Below are positions 9,045-16,581 of a stretch of 25,330 nucleotides of DNA, one piece after another. Made by a program: the position numbers and the translations under genes. Every line of letters begins with the position of its first letter. Within the stretch, counting starts at the first letter, position 1. The notes below the pieces were generated by a model. The model was not told where the DNA came from, searched no databases, and saw only the letters and a list, made by a program, of their open reading frames with translations. Location of the stretch: the NCBI GenBank assembly GCA_002365865.1, contig DFAQ01000054.1, forward strand, positions 1 to 25,330, read 5' to 3'. The stretch is from Pelotomaculum sp. UBA3102. Lineage in GTDB: Bacteria; Bacillota; Desulfotomaculia; Desulfotomaculales; Pelotomaculaceae.

Positions 9045-9085
9045 AACGGCAGGCTGCCGAATAATCGGCAGCCTGCCGTTTTTTT
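9045..9085 (+). terminator. Rho-independent terminator after the response regulator
   Basis: A perfect 16-bp GC-rich stem (9045-9060 with 9065-9080) closes a four-base loop and runs directly into a run of T (to 9085). It ends the two-component unit and separates it from the sigma-54 operon. Confidence 0.96.
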
Positions 9086-9310
9086 GGGCGAAAATATTAA
9101 AAATTTAAGAATTATAAAAAGATATTGTATTAAGAAATAATTAAATTCTATTCAGGAACCACGTAATTTCCGAGTGATTGTTCGCCATTCTTTTTAAAGA
9201 AATACTTTTTGGCATTACCCTTGCTTAAATAAAAGTTAACTCAAGCGCACTAAATAATGTTTTTACCGGCGAACATTAATATTTTCAACAAGGAGGGAGT
9301 TCGGTTTTTT
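9086..9310. other. Regulatory region of the Nfn-hydroxylase operon
   Basis: This AT-rich stretch contains the sigma-54 promoter (9210-9224) and the ribosome site AAGGAGGGA (about 9289-9297). Activator sites would be expected about 80-150 bases upstream of the promoter. The only dyads I see there are weak, for example GGAA-N9-TTCC at 9155-9171, so no operator is assigned. Confidence 0.5.
9210..9224 (+). promoter_or_regulatory. Sigma-54 (-24/-12) promoter
   Basis: TGGCAT, five bases, then TTGC: this matches the consensus TGGCAC-N5-TTGC with one change and the correct spacing between the GG and GC doublets. Transcription would begin near 9236, giving a leader of about 75 bases before the first gene's ATG at 9311. 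A sigma-54 activator gene lies immediately upstream. Confidence 0.88.
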
Positions 9311-10168
9311 ATGTACAGGATTCTAAACAAAGAAACGCTGGCACCGACAATAAAGCTTTTTGAGATTGAGGCTCCAGTGGTGGCGAAAAAAGCAGCGGCC
9401 GGGCAATTTATTATCCTCCGCATCCATGATGAGGGGGAGCGCATTCCGTTGACCATCGCTGATTTCGACCGTAAAAAGGGAACCATTACCTGTGTCTTTC
9501 AAGAAGTAGGCAAAACCACCAAGCAACTCGGGACCCTCAATCAAGGAGATTTGATCAAGGATTTCGTTGGACCGCTGGGGCTTCCTACCCACATTAAAAA
9601 TTACGGCTGGGTGATATGCGTCGGCGGAGGTGTGGGCGTTGCCCCCGTCCATCCCATTGCCAGGGCACTGAAGCAGGCTGGTAACGAAGTGATCGGCATC
9701 ATCGGGGCCCGCAGCGGCGAACTGCTCTTCTGGGAAGATAAAATGCGGGATGCCTGCAGCGAACTGAGAGTAACTACCGACGACGGCTCTTATGCCCGCA
9801 AGGGCTTTGTCACAGACGTACTCCGGGAAGTTATAGAAGAAAAAAAAGACCCGGTTTTATGTGTGGCCATCGGACCACTGCCCATGATGCGTGCTGTATG
9901 TAATCTTACCAGGGAATACAACTTAAAAACCATTGTCAGCCTGAACTCAATTATGGTGGACGGTACCGGTATGTGCGGCTGCTGCCGGGTGACGGTAGAC
10001 GGTGAAACCAAGTTTGCCTGTGTTGACGGTCCGGAATTCGACGGGCACCTGGTAGACTTTGACGAAATGGCCAGGCGGTCGGCTATTTACAAATCTCAGG
10101 AAAAGCAGTCTCTAGAACAATTTAATGCCGGAGTCACTCATAAATGCAGCTGCGGAGGTGAGCAATAA
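9311..10168 (+). CDS. NfnA-like FAD/NAD-binding, [2Fe-2S] reductase subunit
   Basis: This 285-aa protein belongs to the ferredoxin-NADP reductase-like family of NfnA, SudB and PyrK. It has the FAD motif RIPLTIAD (about 53-60), the nucleotide motif CVGGGVGVAPVHPIARAL and a C-terminal [2Fe-2S] motif in which D217, C222, C225 and C237 are spaced as D-x4-C-x2-C-x11-C. An Asp as fourth ligand is the Nfn small-subunit pattern, unlike the four-Cys cluster of PyrK. The frame reaches an ATG at 9257, but the ATG at 9311 has AAGGAGGGA upstream and the family N-terminus MYRILNKE. Its TAA overlaps the next ATG (TAATG). Expected role: the NADH-handling half of a cytoplasmic flavoprotein with the next gene. 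A sulfide dehydrogenase label is possible. Confidence 0.92.
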   Translation: MYRILNKETLAPTIKLFEIEAPVVAKKAAAGQFIILRIHDEGERIPLTIADFDRKKGTITCVFQEVGKTTKQLGTLNQGDLIKDFVGPLGLPTHIKNYGWVICVGGGVGVAPVHPIARALKQAGNEVIGIIGARSGELLFWEDKMRDACSELRVTTDDGSYARKGFVTDVLREVIEEKKDPVLCVAIGPLPMMRAVCNLTREYNLKTIVSLNSIMVDGTGMCGCCRVTVDGETKFACVDGPEFDGHLVDFDEMARRSAIYKSQEKQSLEQFNAGVTHKCSCGGEQ

Positions 10169-11592
10169 TGACGGAAGCAAAAATTACCAAAAAAACAATT
10201 ATGCCGAAGAAAAACCCGATGGAGGCTCAAGAACCCGGCATAAGGTCCCGGAACTTTAAAGAGGTGGCGCTGGGATATTCTGAAGAAGCCGTCGTAGCCG
10301 AGGCTAATCGTTGCCTCCAATGCAAGAAAGCGCCTTGCCGCCAGGGCTGTCCGGTGGAAGTGGATATTCCCGCGTTCATTAAACTGGTTGCAGAACGAGA
10401 TTTTACGGGTGCTATTAAAAAAATTAAAGAAAAAAACTCGCTGCCGGCAATATGCGGCCGGGTTTGTCCCCAGGAAAGTCAGTGCGAAAAATACTGTACC
10501 CTGGGTAAAAAGTACGAACCGGTGGCCATTGGACGCATCGAACGTTACTGTGCTGACCGGGAATTAGCTACAGGGGTTCTGCGCCAGGAAACGGCCCCCT
10601 CATCAGGCAGGAGGGTGGCAGTGATAGGCTCCGGCCCGGCCGGTCTCACCTGCGCCGCGGACCTGGCCAAGCTCGGACATAAAGTCACGGTTTTTGAAGC
10701 TCTCCACGTGCCGGGAGGAGTACTTATGTACGGTATTCCTGAATTCCGGCTTCCCAAGCAGGTAGTGCAAACTGAGATTAACAATTTAAAAAACCTGGGT
10801 GTGGAAATCCTGGTGAATAATGTTGTCGGAAAATCCACCACGGTGGACGAGCTGATGAGCGCAGGCGGCTACGACGCGGTATTTATCGGCACCGGTGCCG
10901 GGCTTCCGTATTTCATGCGCATCCAGGGGGAAAGTGCCTGCGGTGTTTACACGGCAAATGAATTTCTTACCCGTACCAATTTAATGAAAGCCTACCTTTT
11001 TCCCGACTGTGACACCCCAATCCGTATTGGGAAGAAGGTCGCCGTGCTGGGCGGCGGCAATGTAGCCATGGATTCGGCTCGGACCGCACTGCGCCTCGGC
11101 GCGGAAGAGTCGTGGATCGTTTACCGGCGCTCCAGGAACGAGCTCCCCGCCCGTCAGGAAGAAATCGAACATGCTGAAGAAGAGGGAGTCAAATTTGCTT
11201 TTCTGACCAGTCCTACGAAAATATTACACAATGAGGATTATTGGGTTAAGGCCATGGAATGTCTGCGCTACGAACTTGGCGAACCGGATGCTTCCGGCAG
11301 GCGCAGGCCCGTGCCCGTCCCCGGTTCTGAATTCATTATGGATGTCGACACGGTGGTCATAGCCATAGGACAAGGCCCAAACCCGTTGGTACCGAGAACT
11401 ACCAGCGGGTTGGAACTAACCAAAAAAGGTAATATCTTTGCGGATCCTGACACCGGTGCCACTTCGAAACCGGGCGTCTACGCGGGAGGAGACATCGTCA
11501 CCGGTGCCGCCACCGTAATATTGGCCATGGGAGCAGGACGTACGGCGGCAAAGTCAATCCATGCTTATTTAAATGAAAACGGAGGTGATTAA
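10168..11592 (+). CDS. NfnB / GltD-like NADPH-binding iron-sulfur flavoprotein subunit
   Basis: This 474-aa protein is a glutamate synthase small-subunit-like oxidoreductase. Two N-terminal [4Fe-4S] motifs are visible (C49, C52, C57, C61 and C96, C100, C106, C110), then an FAD site GSGPAG (154-159) and an NADPH site GGGN (295-298) followed by YRRSRNELPA. No glutamate synthase large subunit is nearby; together with the NfnA-like partner upstream this makes it NfnB/SudA-like rather than GltD. Nfn complexes couple NADH and ferredoxin to NADP+ by flavin-based bifurcation. Here the pair leads a hydroxylase operon, so it may carry electrons to or from that enzyme; this is an inference. Confidence 0.92.
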   Translation: MTEAKITKKTIMPKKNPMEAQEPGIRSRNFKEVALGYSEEAVVAEANRCLQCKKAPCRQGCPVEVDIPAFIKLVAERDFTGAIKKIKEKNSLPAICGRVCPQESQCEKYCTLGKKYEPVAIGRIERYCADRELATGVLRQETAPSSGRRVAVIGSGPAGLTCAADLAKLGHKVTVFEALHVPGGVLMYGIPEFRLPKQVVQTEINNLKNLGVEILVNNVVGKSTTVDELMSAGGYDAVFIGTGAGLPYFMRIQGESACGVYTANEFLTRTNLMKAYLFPDCDTPIRIGKKVAVLGGGNVAMDSARTALRLGAEESWIVYRRSRNELPARQEEIEHAEEEGVKFAFLTSPTKILHNEDYWVKAMECLRYELGEPDASGRRRPVPVPGSEFIMDVDTVVIAIGQGPNPLVPRTTSGLELTKKGNIFADPDTGATSKPGVYAGGDIVTGAATVILAMGAGRTAAKSIHAYLNENGGD

Positions 11593-11646
11593 TACTTATT
11601 ACAGGTATCAAAGCAGATGATCAATATCAGTAAAGGAGGTAAATTT

Positions 11647-12522
11647 ATGCTTAAAGATTACCTTTTACCCGAGTCAACTACTAAAGTGGTTTCCCTCTTG
11701 GATAATTGTAACGGGCAGGCCAGGATAATCGCCGGCGGTACCGACTTGTTGCTGGATCTCCCGGACGGAAAGGTAGCAACAGAATGCTTGATCGACATCA
11801 GCAGGATCGCCGAACTCAAGGAAATTTCACTGGAAGACGGAATAATAAAAATCGGCGCCGCGGTAACTCACAACCAGGTGGCCAAGTCAGATTTAATCCG
11901 GGAAAAGGCTCCTGCCTTGGCCAGCGCGGCAGGTTCAGTCGGTTCCTATCAAATTAGAAATTCCGGAACCGTAGTAGGAAATGTAGTCAATGCCCAACCG
12001 GCTGCCGATACAGCGGTAGCTCTGGTAGCACTGGGCGCGTCAGCTGATATAGTTTCTTCCGGCGGAAATATTACCGTTCCGGTGGAAAAGATGTATGCGG
12101 GTGTCGGTAAATCAATAGTGGACAGCACTGCTCAGCTAGTGACGTGCGTGAAATTTCCGGCTGCTTTAGCCAACGAGGGTTCAGCGTTTGTACGGTTGGA
12201 ACAGCGTAAAGCGCTGGCGTTGCCGATGTTGAATGTAGCAGTGATGGTTTCCCTTAAGGAAGGTAAATTTGAATGGGTGCGGATATGCATGGCGCCGGTC
12301 GGCCCAGGACCGGTACGCGCTACTGCTGGTGAAGATATTTTAAGAGGAGCAAAGGTAAGTCCTGAATTAATTAATGAAGCCGCCCAGGCGGCGGTAAAAC
12401 AGGCAAACCCAAGGAGCAGTGCTTTAAGGGGCAGCAAGGAATACCGAACAGGCGTACTTCCGGCACTTGTTGCCAAAGCCTTGGAATCCGCAGTTGCCGG
12501 GGCAATGGAAATCAATAAATAA
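11647..12522 (+). CDS. Molybdenum hydroxylase (xanthine dehydrogenase family), FAD-binding medium subunit
   Basis: This 291-aa subunit has the two FAD-binding motifs of the CoxM/XdhB family: AGGTD (29-33) and IRNSGTVVGNVVNAQPAAD (103-121). The frame extends to 11617, but the ATG at 11647 has a strong AAAGGAGG ribosome site at the right distance. It takes electrons from the [2Fe-2S] subunit and passes them to NAD+ or another carrier. It lacks the Cys-containing [4Fe-4S] insertion of the 4-hydroxybenzoyl-CoA reductase medium subunit. It lies 54 bases after the NfnB-like gene, with no terminator between, so it should be on the same transcript. Substrate not predictable. Confidence 0.93.
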   Translation: MLKDYLLPESTTKVVSLLDNCNGQARIIAGGTDLLLDLPDGKVATECLIDISRIAELKEISLEDGIIKIGAAVTHNQVAKSDLIREKAPALASAAGSVGSYQIRNSGTVVGNVVNAQPAADTAVALVALGASADIVSSGGNITVPVEKMYAGVGKSIVDSTAQLVTCVKFPAALANEGSAFVRLEQRKALALPMLNVAVMVSLKEGKFEWVRICMAPVGPGPVRATAGEDILRGAKVSPELINEAAQAAVKQANPRSSALRGSKEYRTGVLPALVAKALESAVAGAMEINK

Positions 12523-12543
12523 CTATCGGAGAGGAGGTTTACC

Positions 12544-13023
12544 ATGGACAACAAAATTCTTAAATTCAGCTTAAACGGAGAATTAAAAGAAGTTATCGTT
12601 TCCCCGTCGGACATGCTGGTTGACGTGCTCAGGGACAAACTTAACCTGACCGGAACCAAGAAAGGATGCGGTAAAGGAGAATGCGGCGCGTGTACCGTAA
12701 TCATGAACGGGGAAGCGGTCAACTCGTGTCTGGTTCCCGCCATGAAGGCTATGGACGCTGAAGTTGAAACCATTGAAGGAATCGGCAGTCCGGAAAGATT
12801 ACATCCGCTGCAGGAAACCTTTATGGATCTGGGAGCCATCCAGTGCGGTTTTTGCACCCCGGGAATGATTATGTCGTCTAAAGCACTGCTCGACAAAAAC
12901 CCGAACCCCGGAAAGAAAGAGGTCAGAGAAGCAATATCAGGGAATATTTGCCGGTGTACCGGTTATGTAAAGATTGAGGAAGCAGTACTCGCGGCTTCCG
13001 GTAAATATAAAACTAAACGGTAA
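12544..13023 (+). CDS. Molybdenum hydroxylase, 2x[2Fe-2S] small subunit
   Basis: This 159-aa subunit has all eight cluster ligands of the family: C42, C47, C50 and C62 for the plant-type [2Fe-2S] cluster, and C101, C104, C136 and C138 (CGFC and ICRC) for the second. It relays electrons from the molybdenum centre to the flavin subunit. The start has GAGAGGAGG upstream. The order FAD, FeS, Mo is that of coxM-coxS-coxL and of many anaerobe hydroxylases. It is 13 bases from the next gene. Confidence 0.96.
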   Translation: MDNKILKFSLNGELKEVIVSPSDMLVDVLRDKLNLTGTKKGCGKGECGACTVIMNGEAVNSCLVPAMKAMDAEVETIEGIGSPERLHPLQETFMDLGAIQCGFCTPGMIMSSKALLDKNPNPGKKEVREAISGNICRCTGYVKIEEAVLAASGKYKTKR

Positions 13024-13036
13024 GGGAGGGATCTGA

Positions 13037-15325
13037 ATGAAAGCTTATAATGTAGTGGGTCACAGTGTAAGAAGGCTGGATGCCTTGGAAAAAGCGACCG
13101 GAACGGGGACATTTGCATCCGACTATAGCCTTCCGGGGATGTTGTACGCAAAGGTTCTCAGGAGTCCCCATGCCCATGCAAAAATAATCAGTATTGACAC
13201 CAGCCAAGCTGAAAAACTTCCGGGGGTAAAAGCGGTGGCAACTTATAAAAACACACCGCGGGTTAAGTTTAATACCTCGGCCACAATGACCTTTACAGTG
13301 CCGGCCATGGAACCGGTGCTTGACCAGTATCTGTTTGATAATGTTGTCCGTTACGTGGGCGATGAGGTAGCGGCCGTAGCCGCAACCAGTGAAAAAATAG
13401 CCGCAGCAGCCTTGGAACTAATCAAAGTTGAATATGAATTGCTGCCCGCTGTTTTTGATCCGCTTAAAGCCATGGAAGCGGATGCCCCGGTAATTCACGA
13501 CGGATGTAAAGAAGGTAAAAACATACCCGGTGATATTGTAAAAATACCATACGGAGACGTTGAAAAAGGACTTGCCGAAAGTGATGTCGTAATAGATGAA
13601 ACCTTCAAACTGCCGGTCCAGAAACAAGTTCAGATGGAAACCCAGGCTGCCGTAGCCCGGGTAAGCAACGACGGGAAAATTACCGTCTGGTCATCGACAC
13701 AAACCCCGCACCCTTCCAGGATGATCTTGGCCCACGTATTTTCCGTGCCTATCAGTAAAGTAAGGGTACTGAACCCGCCGTACGTCGGGGGAGGCTTTGG
13801 AGTACGTATCGGTTTAAGCGCCAAAGCCGAGCCCATTGCCGTAGCGCTTGCCATGAAGGCAAAGAAACCAGTGAAACTGGTCTATGACCGTAAGGAAGAC
13901 TTTATTGCTTCGGATACCCGTCACGCAGGATATGTTTCCGTGAAATTGGGAGCCAAAAAAGACGGTACTTTTCATGCTATGGATCTAAAGGGAATCTTAA
14001 ATGCCGGAGCTTATTGCAGTTTCAGTTGTGAAACCCCGGGCGTGCTTGGCGCCATGGGCCTGGCGGTATATCGCATTCCCAACCAGCATTACTACGGTCA
14101 CAGTGTCTATACCAACACCACCCCGGCCGGAGCAATGCGCGGTTTCGGCAATCCGCAGGCAATGTTTGCCATTGAATCAGCCGTGGATATGATGGCGGAA
14201 AAATTAGGATTCGACCCGTTGCAATTGCGCCTGAAAAATATCATGCAGGCAGGGGATCCCTGGTGCCTGCCTTATCCCTGCAGTTCCTCCGGCCTGGCGG
14301 AATGTATGGAAAAGGGTGCCGCAAGTATCGGCTGGGAAAGGCGCGGCAGTTTAAACCGGCCCGGCGCAAAAATATTAAGAGGCATCGGGGTGGGAGTGGG
14401 AACGCACGTCAGCAATGCCTGGCCTTTCTGTGTGGATTACGACAACGCCTATATCACCGTCCAGCAAGACGGTTCGGTACTTTTGGCGTCCGGTGTGCCT
14501 GACATAGGCACCGGTACCAGTACCACCCTGCCGCAGTTGGCAGCGGAAGCACTGGGCGTAAATTTTGATCAGGTAAGTCTGACTTTCGGTGATACGGAAA
14601 CCACTCCGTTTGATATCGGCAGCCATGCCAGCCGTACCCTTTATGCGGCCGGTACTGCCGTGGTGGCGGCGGCGAATGATGCCAGGAAACAAATCCTCGC
14701 ATATGCCGGCGAATATTTGGAAGTCGCACCGGAAAAGTTGGAGCTGAACGATTCCATCATATATGTGACCGGTCAGGATGAATGTGATGCCAGGAAGGTT
14801 CACCTGAAAGACCTGGCCTATCACGCTCACCTGCGCAACAAGCAATTCATCGGAGTGGGCCGCATTGTCCCGGAAAACGCTCCGCCGTGGCACGCACACT
14901 TTGCCGAGGTGGAAGTGAATACCGATACCGGGCAGGTTAAAGTAGCAAAATTAACCGCCGCCCACGATGTGGGCAGAGCCGTCAACCCGGTTATTGTTGA
15001 AGGACAAATTGAAGGCGGTGTGTTGCAGGGTATTGGTTACGCTTTGAGCGAAGAAATAAAGTACAATGAAAAAGGTAAGCAGCTGAACGACAGCATTCAC
15101 AAGTATATGTTGCTCACTGCGGAGGACGTTCCGGAAGTGGACGCTATCATAGTTGAGGCCAATGACCGGAGCGGCCCGTTCGGAGCCAAAGGTGTCGGTG
15201 AAACCGGCCTGGTTCCCACGGCGGGGGCCATTGCCAATGCAGTGTACAACGCTACGGGAATCAGATTTAAAGAAATTCCAATTACCGAAGAAAAGATGTA
15301 CCGGGCTTTGCACGAGAAAGCTTAA
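13037..15325 (+). CDS. Molybdenum hydroxylase (xanthine dehydrogenase family), molybdopterin-binding large subunit
   Basis: This 762-aa subunit begins with the GHSVRRLDALEKATGTGTFASD-type aldehyde-oxidase N-domain. It contains GGGFG (about 251-255, a cofactor-contact motif), AMRGFGNPQ and the C-terminal GVGETG with catalytic Glu E722. The CO-dehydrogenase active-site loop AYRCSFR is absent, so it is not an aerobic CO dehydrogenase; a purine, nicotinate-like or other N-heterocycle or aldehyde substrate is more likely. It hydroxylates the substrate with water-derived oxygen at a Mo-pterin centre. The start has AAGGGAGGGA upstream. Its TAA (15323-15325) lies inside a perfect 56-bp palindrome. 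No XdhC-type maturation gene is in the window. Confidence 0.95.
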   Translation: MKAYNVVGHSVRRLDALEKATGTGTFASDYSLPGMLYAKVLRSPHAHAKIISIDTSQAEKLPGVKAVATYKNTPRVKFNTSATMTFTVPAMEPVLDQYLFDNVVRYVGDEVAAVAATSEKIAAAALELIKVEYELLPAVFDPLKAMEADAPVIHDGCKEGKNIPGDIVKIPYGDVEKGLAESDVVIDETFKLPVQKQVQMETQAAVARVSNDGKITVWSSTQTPHPSRMILAHVFSVPISKVRVLNPPYVGGGFGVRIGLSAKAEPIAVALAMKAKKPVKLVYDRKEDFIASDTRHAGYVSVKLGAKKDGTFHAMDLKGILNAGAYCSFSCETPGVLGAMGLAVYRIPNQHYYGHSVYTNTTPAGAMRGFGNPQAMFAIESAVDMMAEKLGFDPLQLRLKNIMQAGDPWCLPYPCSSSGLAECMEKGAASIGWERRGSLNRPGAKILRGIGVGVGTHVSNAWPFCVDYDNAYITVQQDGSVLLASGVPDIGTGTSTTLPQLAAEALGVNFDQVSLTFGDTETTPFDIGSHASRTLYAAGTAVVAAANDARKQILAYAGEYLEVAPEKLELNDSIIYVTGQDECDARKVHLKDLAYHAHLRNKQFIGVGRIVPENAPPWHAHFAEVEVNTDTGQVKVAKLTAAHDVGRAVNPVIVEGQIEGGVLQGIGYALSEEIKYNEKGKQLNDSIHKYMLLTAEDVPEVDAIIVEANDRSGPFGAKGVGETGLVPTAGAIANAVYNATGIRFKEIPITEEKMYRALHEKA

Positions 15326-15375
15326 ATTAAAGTAGGGGACAGGTATTAATACCTGTCCCCTACTTTAATTTAAGC
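15320..15375. repeat. Perfect 56-bp palindrome overlapping the hydroxylase stop codon
   Basis: Bases 15320-15347 are exactly complementary to 15348-15375, with no mismatch and no spacer. The centre is AGGGGACAGGTATTAATACC, and both outer parts are AT-rich. It supplies the TAA of the large-subunit gene. No run of T follows, so it is not a classical terminator, though the hairpin could stop transcription or protect the mRNA end. The GGGGACAGG core resembles REP-like mobile palindromes that I recall near REP-associated transposases; only one copy is in this window. Confidence 0.85.
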
Positions 15376-15382
15376 AACTATC

Positions 15383-15411
15383 TTGACATTGGAGCCAACT
15401 TATTTTATAGT
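15383..15411 (+). promoter_or_regulatory. Sigma-A-type promoter
   Basis: TTGACA (15383-15388), a 17-base spacer and TATAGT (15406-15411) match the vegetative consensus in 11 of 12 positions. It would transcribe the NTPase remnant and the methyltransferase. A second, weaker candidate lies at 15472-15501 (TTGACG, 18 bases, TATAAC). Apart from these, 15376-15548 holds nothing I recognise. Confidence 0.75.
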
Positions 15412-15548
15412 AGGATAGCAAGTTAAGAAGGAATTTACCTTGTTCATATATATTTTAAAGAAGTTTTTTATTTGACGTCGTTATTCTGGACTTAATATAA
15501 CGCCTTGAGCTTGCGGTATTCAGTTGTTTAATCGGAGTGACTACCCAT

Positions 15549-15743
15549 ATGACAAAGCATTTGTTTATCACCGGTAAAAGGCTGAACAGAAAGTCTTCGC
15601 TGATTCAAAAATGTTTGCGGCCTTACTTGGGAGTTACGGGAGGATTTTTTATCCAGCGTGTTTTCAGCAACGGAGAATACGCGGCTTTTCGCATGATCCC
15701 CCTCCACACGGGGGAACCATACCGGCAAAAAGCGGCAGGTTGA
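15549..15743 (+). pseudogene. Short P-loop NTPase remnant (THEP1-like N-terminus)
   Basis: The 64-aa frame starts at an ATG with CGGAG upstream; an in-frame GTG at 15537 is less suitable. It begins KHLFITG, then has K-S-S and LIQK, and later TGGFFIQRV and a region like AAFRMIP. This resembles the first third of THEP1-like nucleoside triphosphatases (about 170-190 aa). The P-loop is degraded: where GxxxxGK(S/T) is expected there is GKRLNRKSS, with Arg in place of the last Gly. Walker B and the rest of the domain are missing, and the methyltransferase starts 28 bases later, so there is no room for them. I judge it a deletion remnant, though a translated small protein is possible. Family assignment is by eye and tentative. 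Confidence 0.5.
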
Positions 15744-15771
15744 CGATTTTTCTGTTCAGGGTGGTGTATTG

Positions 15772-16512
15772 ATGTACCAGTGGGATTCCTTTCGCATAGC
15801 TTTATATTTAAAAGCTATCGAACGCGGAGATTATCCCCGTGTGTTTATAGAAAAAATGTTGCCGGCTTTACATTCATCCATGATAATCCTGGATATCGGT
15901 TCAGGGCCCGGAGCTTTTTCTTTGGGCCTGGCCCCACATGTACACCGGGTCTACGCCATGGATACAAATAAAACCGTTTTAGAACCACTGATTGAAGCAG
16001 CACTTAAAAAAGGCCTGCATAATATTCACGGCCTTTCCGGCACCTGGCCCCGGGATCCTGCCCCTAAAGTGGATGTGATTATCAGTGCCTACAGCGGACC
16101 TGGTGTTACGGCTTCAAAGCAAAGTTTGAAAAAGATGTCGGAAACTGCTTCCGACTGTATTTTTTTAGTGATTCCGGCTCACAGGTACCGGACCTCCTTT
16201 TACAGTGAGGAACTTTATTCCCGGTATGAAATCAAAACCCCGGAATATGCTTCGAACCACATCGATACTTTGCAGGCCCTGGAAGACCTAGGTGTTCCGT
16301 ACGAAAAGGAACACCTGACCTATGATTTTGGTCAACCTGTAGCTGACCTACAGGAAGGAGAAGAATTTTTGGTTGCTCAGCTACCGTCGTTTTCCCGTGA
16401 AATTCTCCGTGAACACGTCCGGAAAATTGCGGTACCGAAGGATGACGGGTTATGGTTGCCCAATCTTCGCTCAAGCGCTCTGATTTCTTTTCCGGGTTAT
16501 GACGGTAAATAA
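15772..16512 (+). CDS. Class I SAM-dependent methyltransferase
   Basis: This 246-aa protein has the Rossmann methyltransferase motif I (LDIGSGPGAFSLGL, glycine loop at 41-47), an acidic residue at the end of strand 2 (YAMDTNK) and a motif IV-like segment (VDVIISAYSGPGV). The start is ATG 15772, just after an in-frame TTG at 15769, with GGTGGTG upstream. The substrate is unknown; the second half has no motif I can name. It follows the NTPase remnant closely and probably shares its promoter. The next gene has its own promoter. Confidence 0.85.
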   Translation: MYQWDSFRIALYLKAIERGDYPRVFIEKMLPALHSSMIILDIGSGPGAFSLGLAPHVHRVYAMDTNKTVLEPLIEAALKKGLHNIHGLSGTWPRDPAPKVDVIISAYSGPGVTASKQSLKKMSETASDCIFLVIPAHRYRTSFYSEELYSRYEIKTPEYASNHIDTLQALEDLGVPYEKEHLTYDFGQPVADLQEGEEFLVAQLPSFSREILREHVRKIAVPKDDGLWLPNLRSSALISFPGYDGK

Positions 16513-16518
16513 TACTAC

Positions 16519-16547
16519 TTTACTTGAAACGCTGATTCTTTTATAAT
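16519..16547 (+). promoter_or_regulatory. Sigma-A-type promoter of the Y-family polymerase
   Basis: TTTACT (16519-16524), a 17-base spacer and a perfect TATAAT (16542-16547). Transcription should start near 16554, inside the SOS box. Confidence 0.75.
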
Positions 16548-16552
16548 TAAAC

Positions 16553-16566
16553 CAAACATGCGTTCG
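16553..16566. promoter_or_regulatory. LexA/DinR-type SOS box
   Basis: Read on the minus strand this is CGAACGCATGTTTG, one mismatch from the Gram-positive LexA consensus CGAACRNRYGTTCG. It covers the predicted transcription start of the polymerase gene, a classical repressor position, and predicts induction by DNA damage. Confidence 0.7.
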
Positions 16567-16581
16567 AGGGAAGTGGTTTTT

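Noticed and set aside
9155..9171. GGAA-N9-TTCC dyad as an activator site upstream of the sigma-54 promoter
   Set aside because: Only four bases per arm, single copy, and too close to the promoter to be convincing.
10168..11592. Glutamate synthase small subunit (GltD) assignment
   Set aside because: No large subunit is nearby and an NfnA-like partner directly precedes it with overlapping stop and start.
11647..12522. 4-hydroxybenzoyl-CoA reductase medium subunit
   Set aside because: That subunit has an extra Cys-containing [4Fe-4S] insertion and is longer; the four cysteines here are scattered and the length is that of the plain FAD subunit.
12132..12896. A 254-aa open frame on the minus strand across the FAD and FeS hydroxylase genes
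   Set aside because: It is antisense to two genes with complete cofactor motifs, has no ribosome site and no recognisable domain; long antisense frames are common in such sequence.
14375..14899. A 174-aa minus-strand frame inside the molybdopterin subunit gene
   Set aside because: Shadow of a well-supported gene; low-complexity and without motifs or start signals.
13037..15325. Carbon monoxide dehydrogenase (coxL) assignment, suggested by the M-S-L gene order
   Set aside because: The CoxL active-site motif AYRCSFR is absent; AMRGFGNPQ is typical of other hydroxylases.
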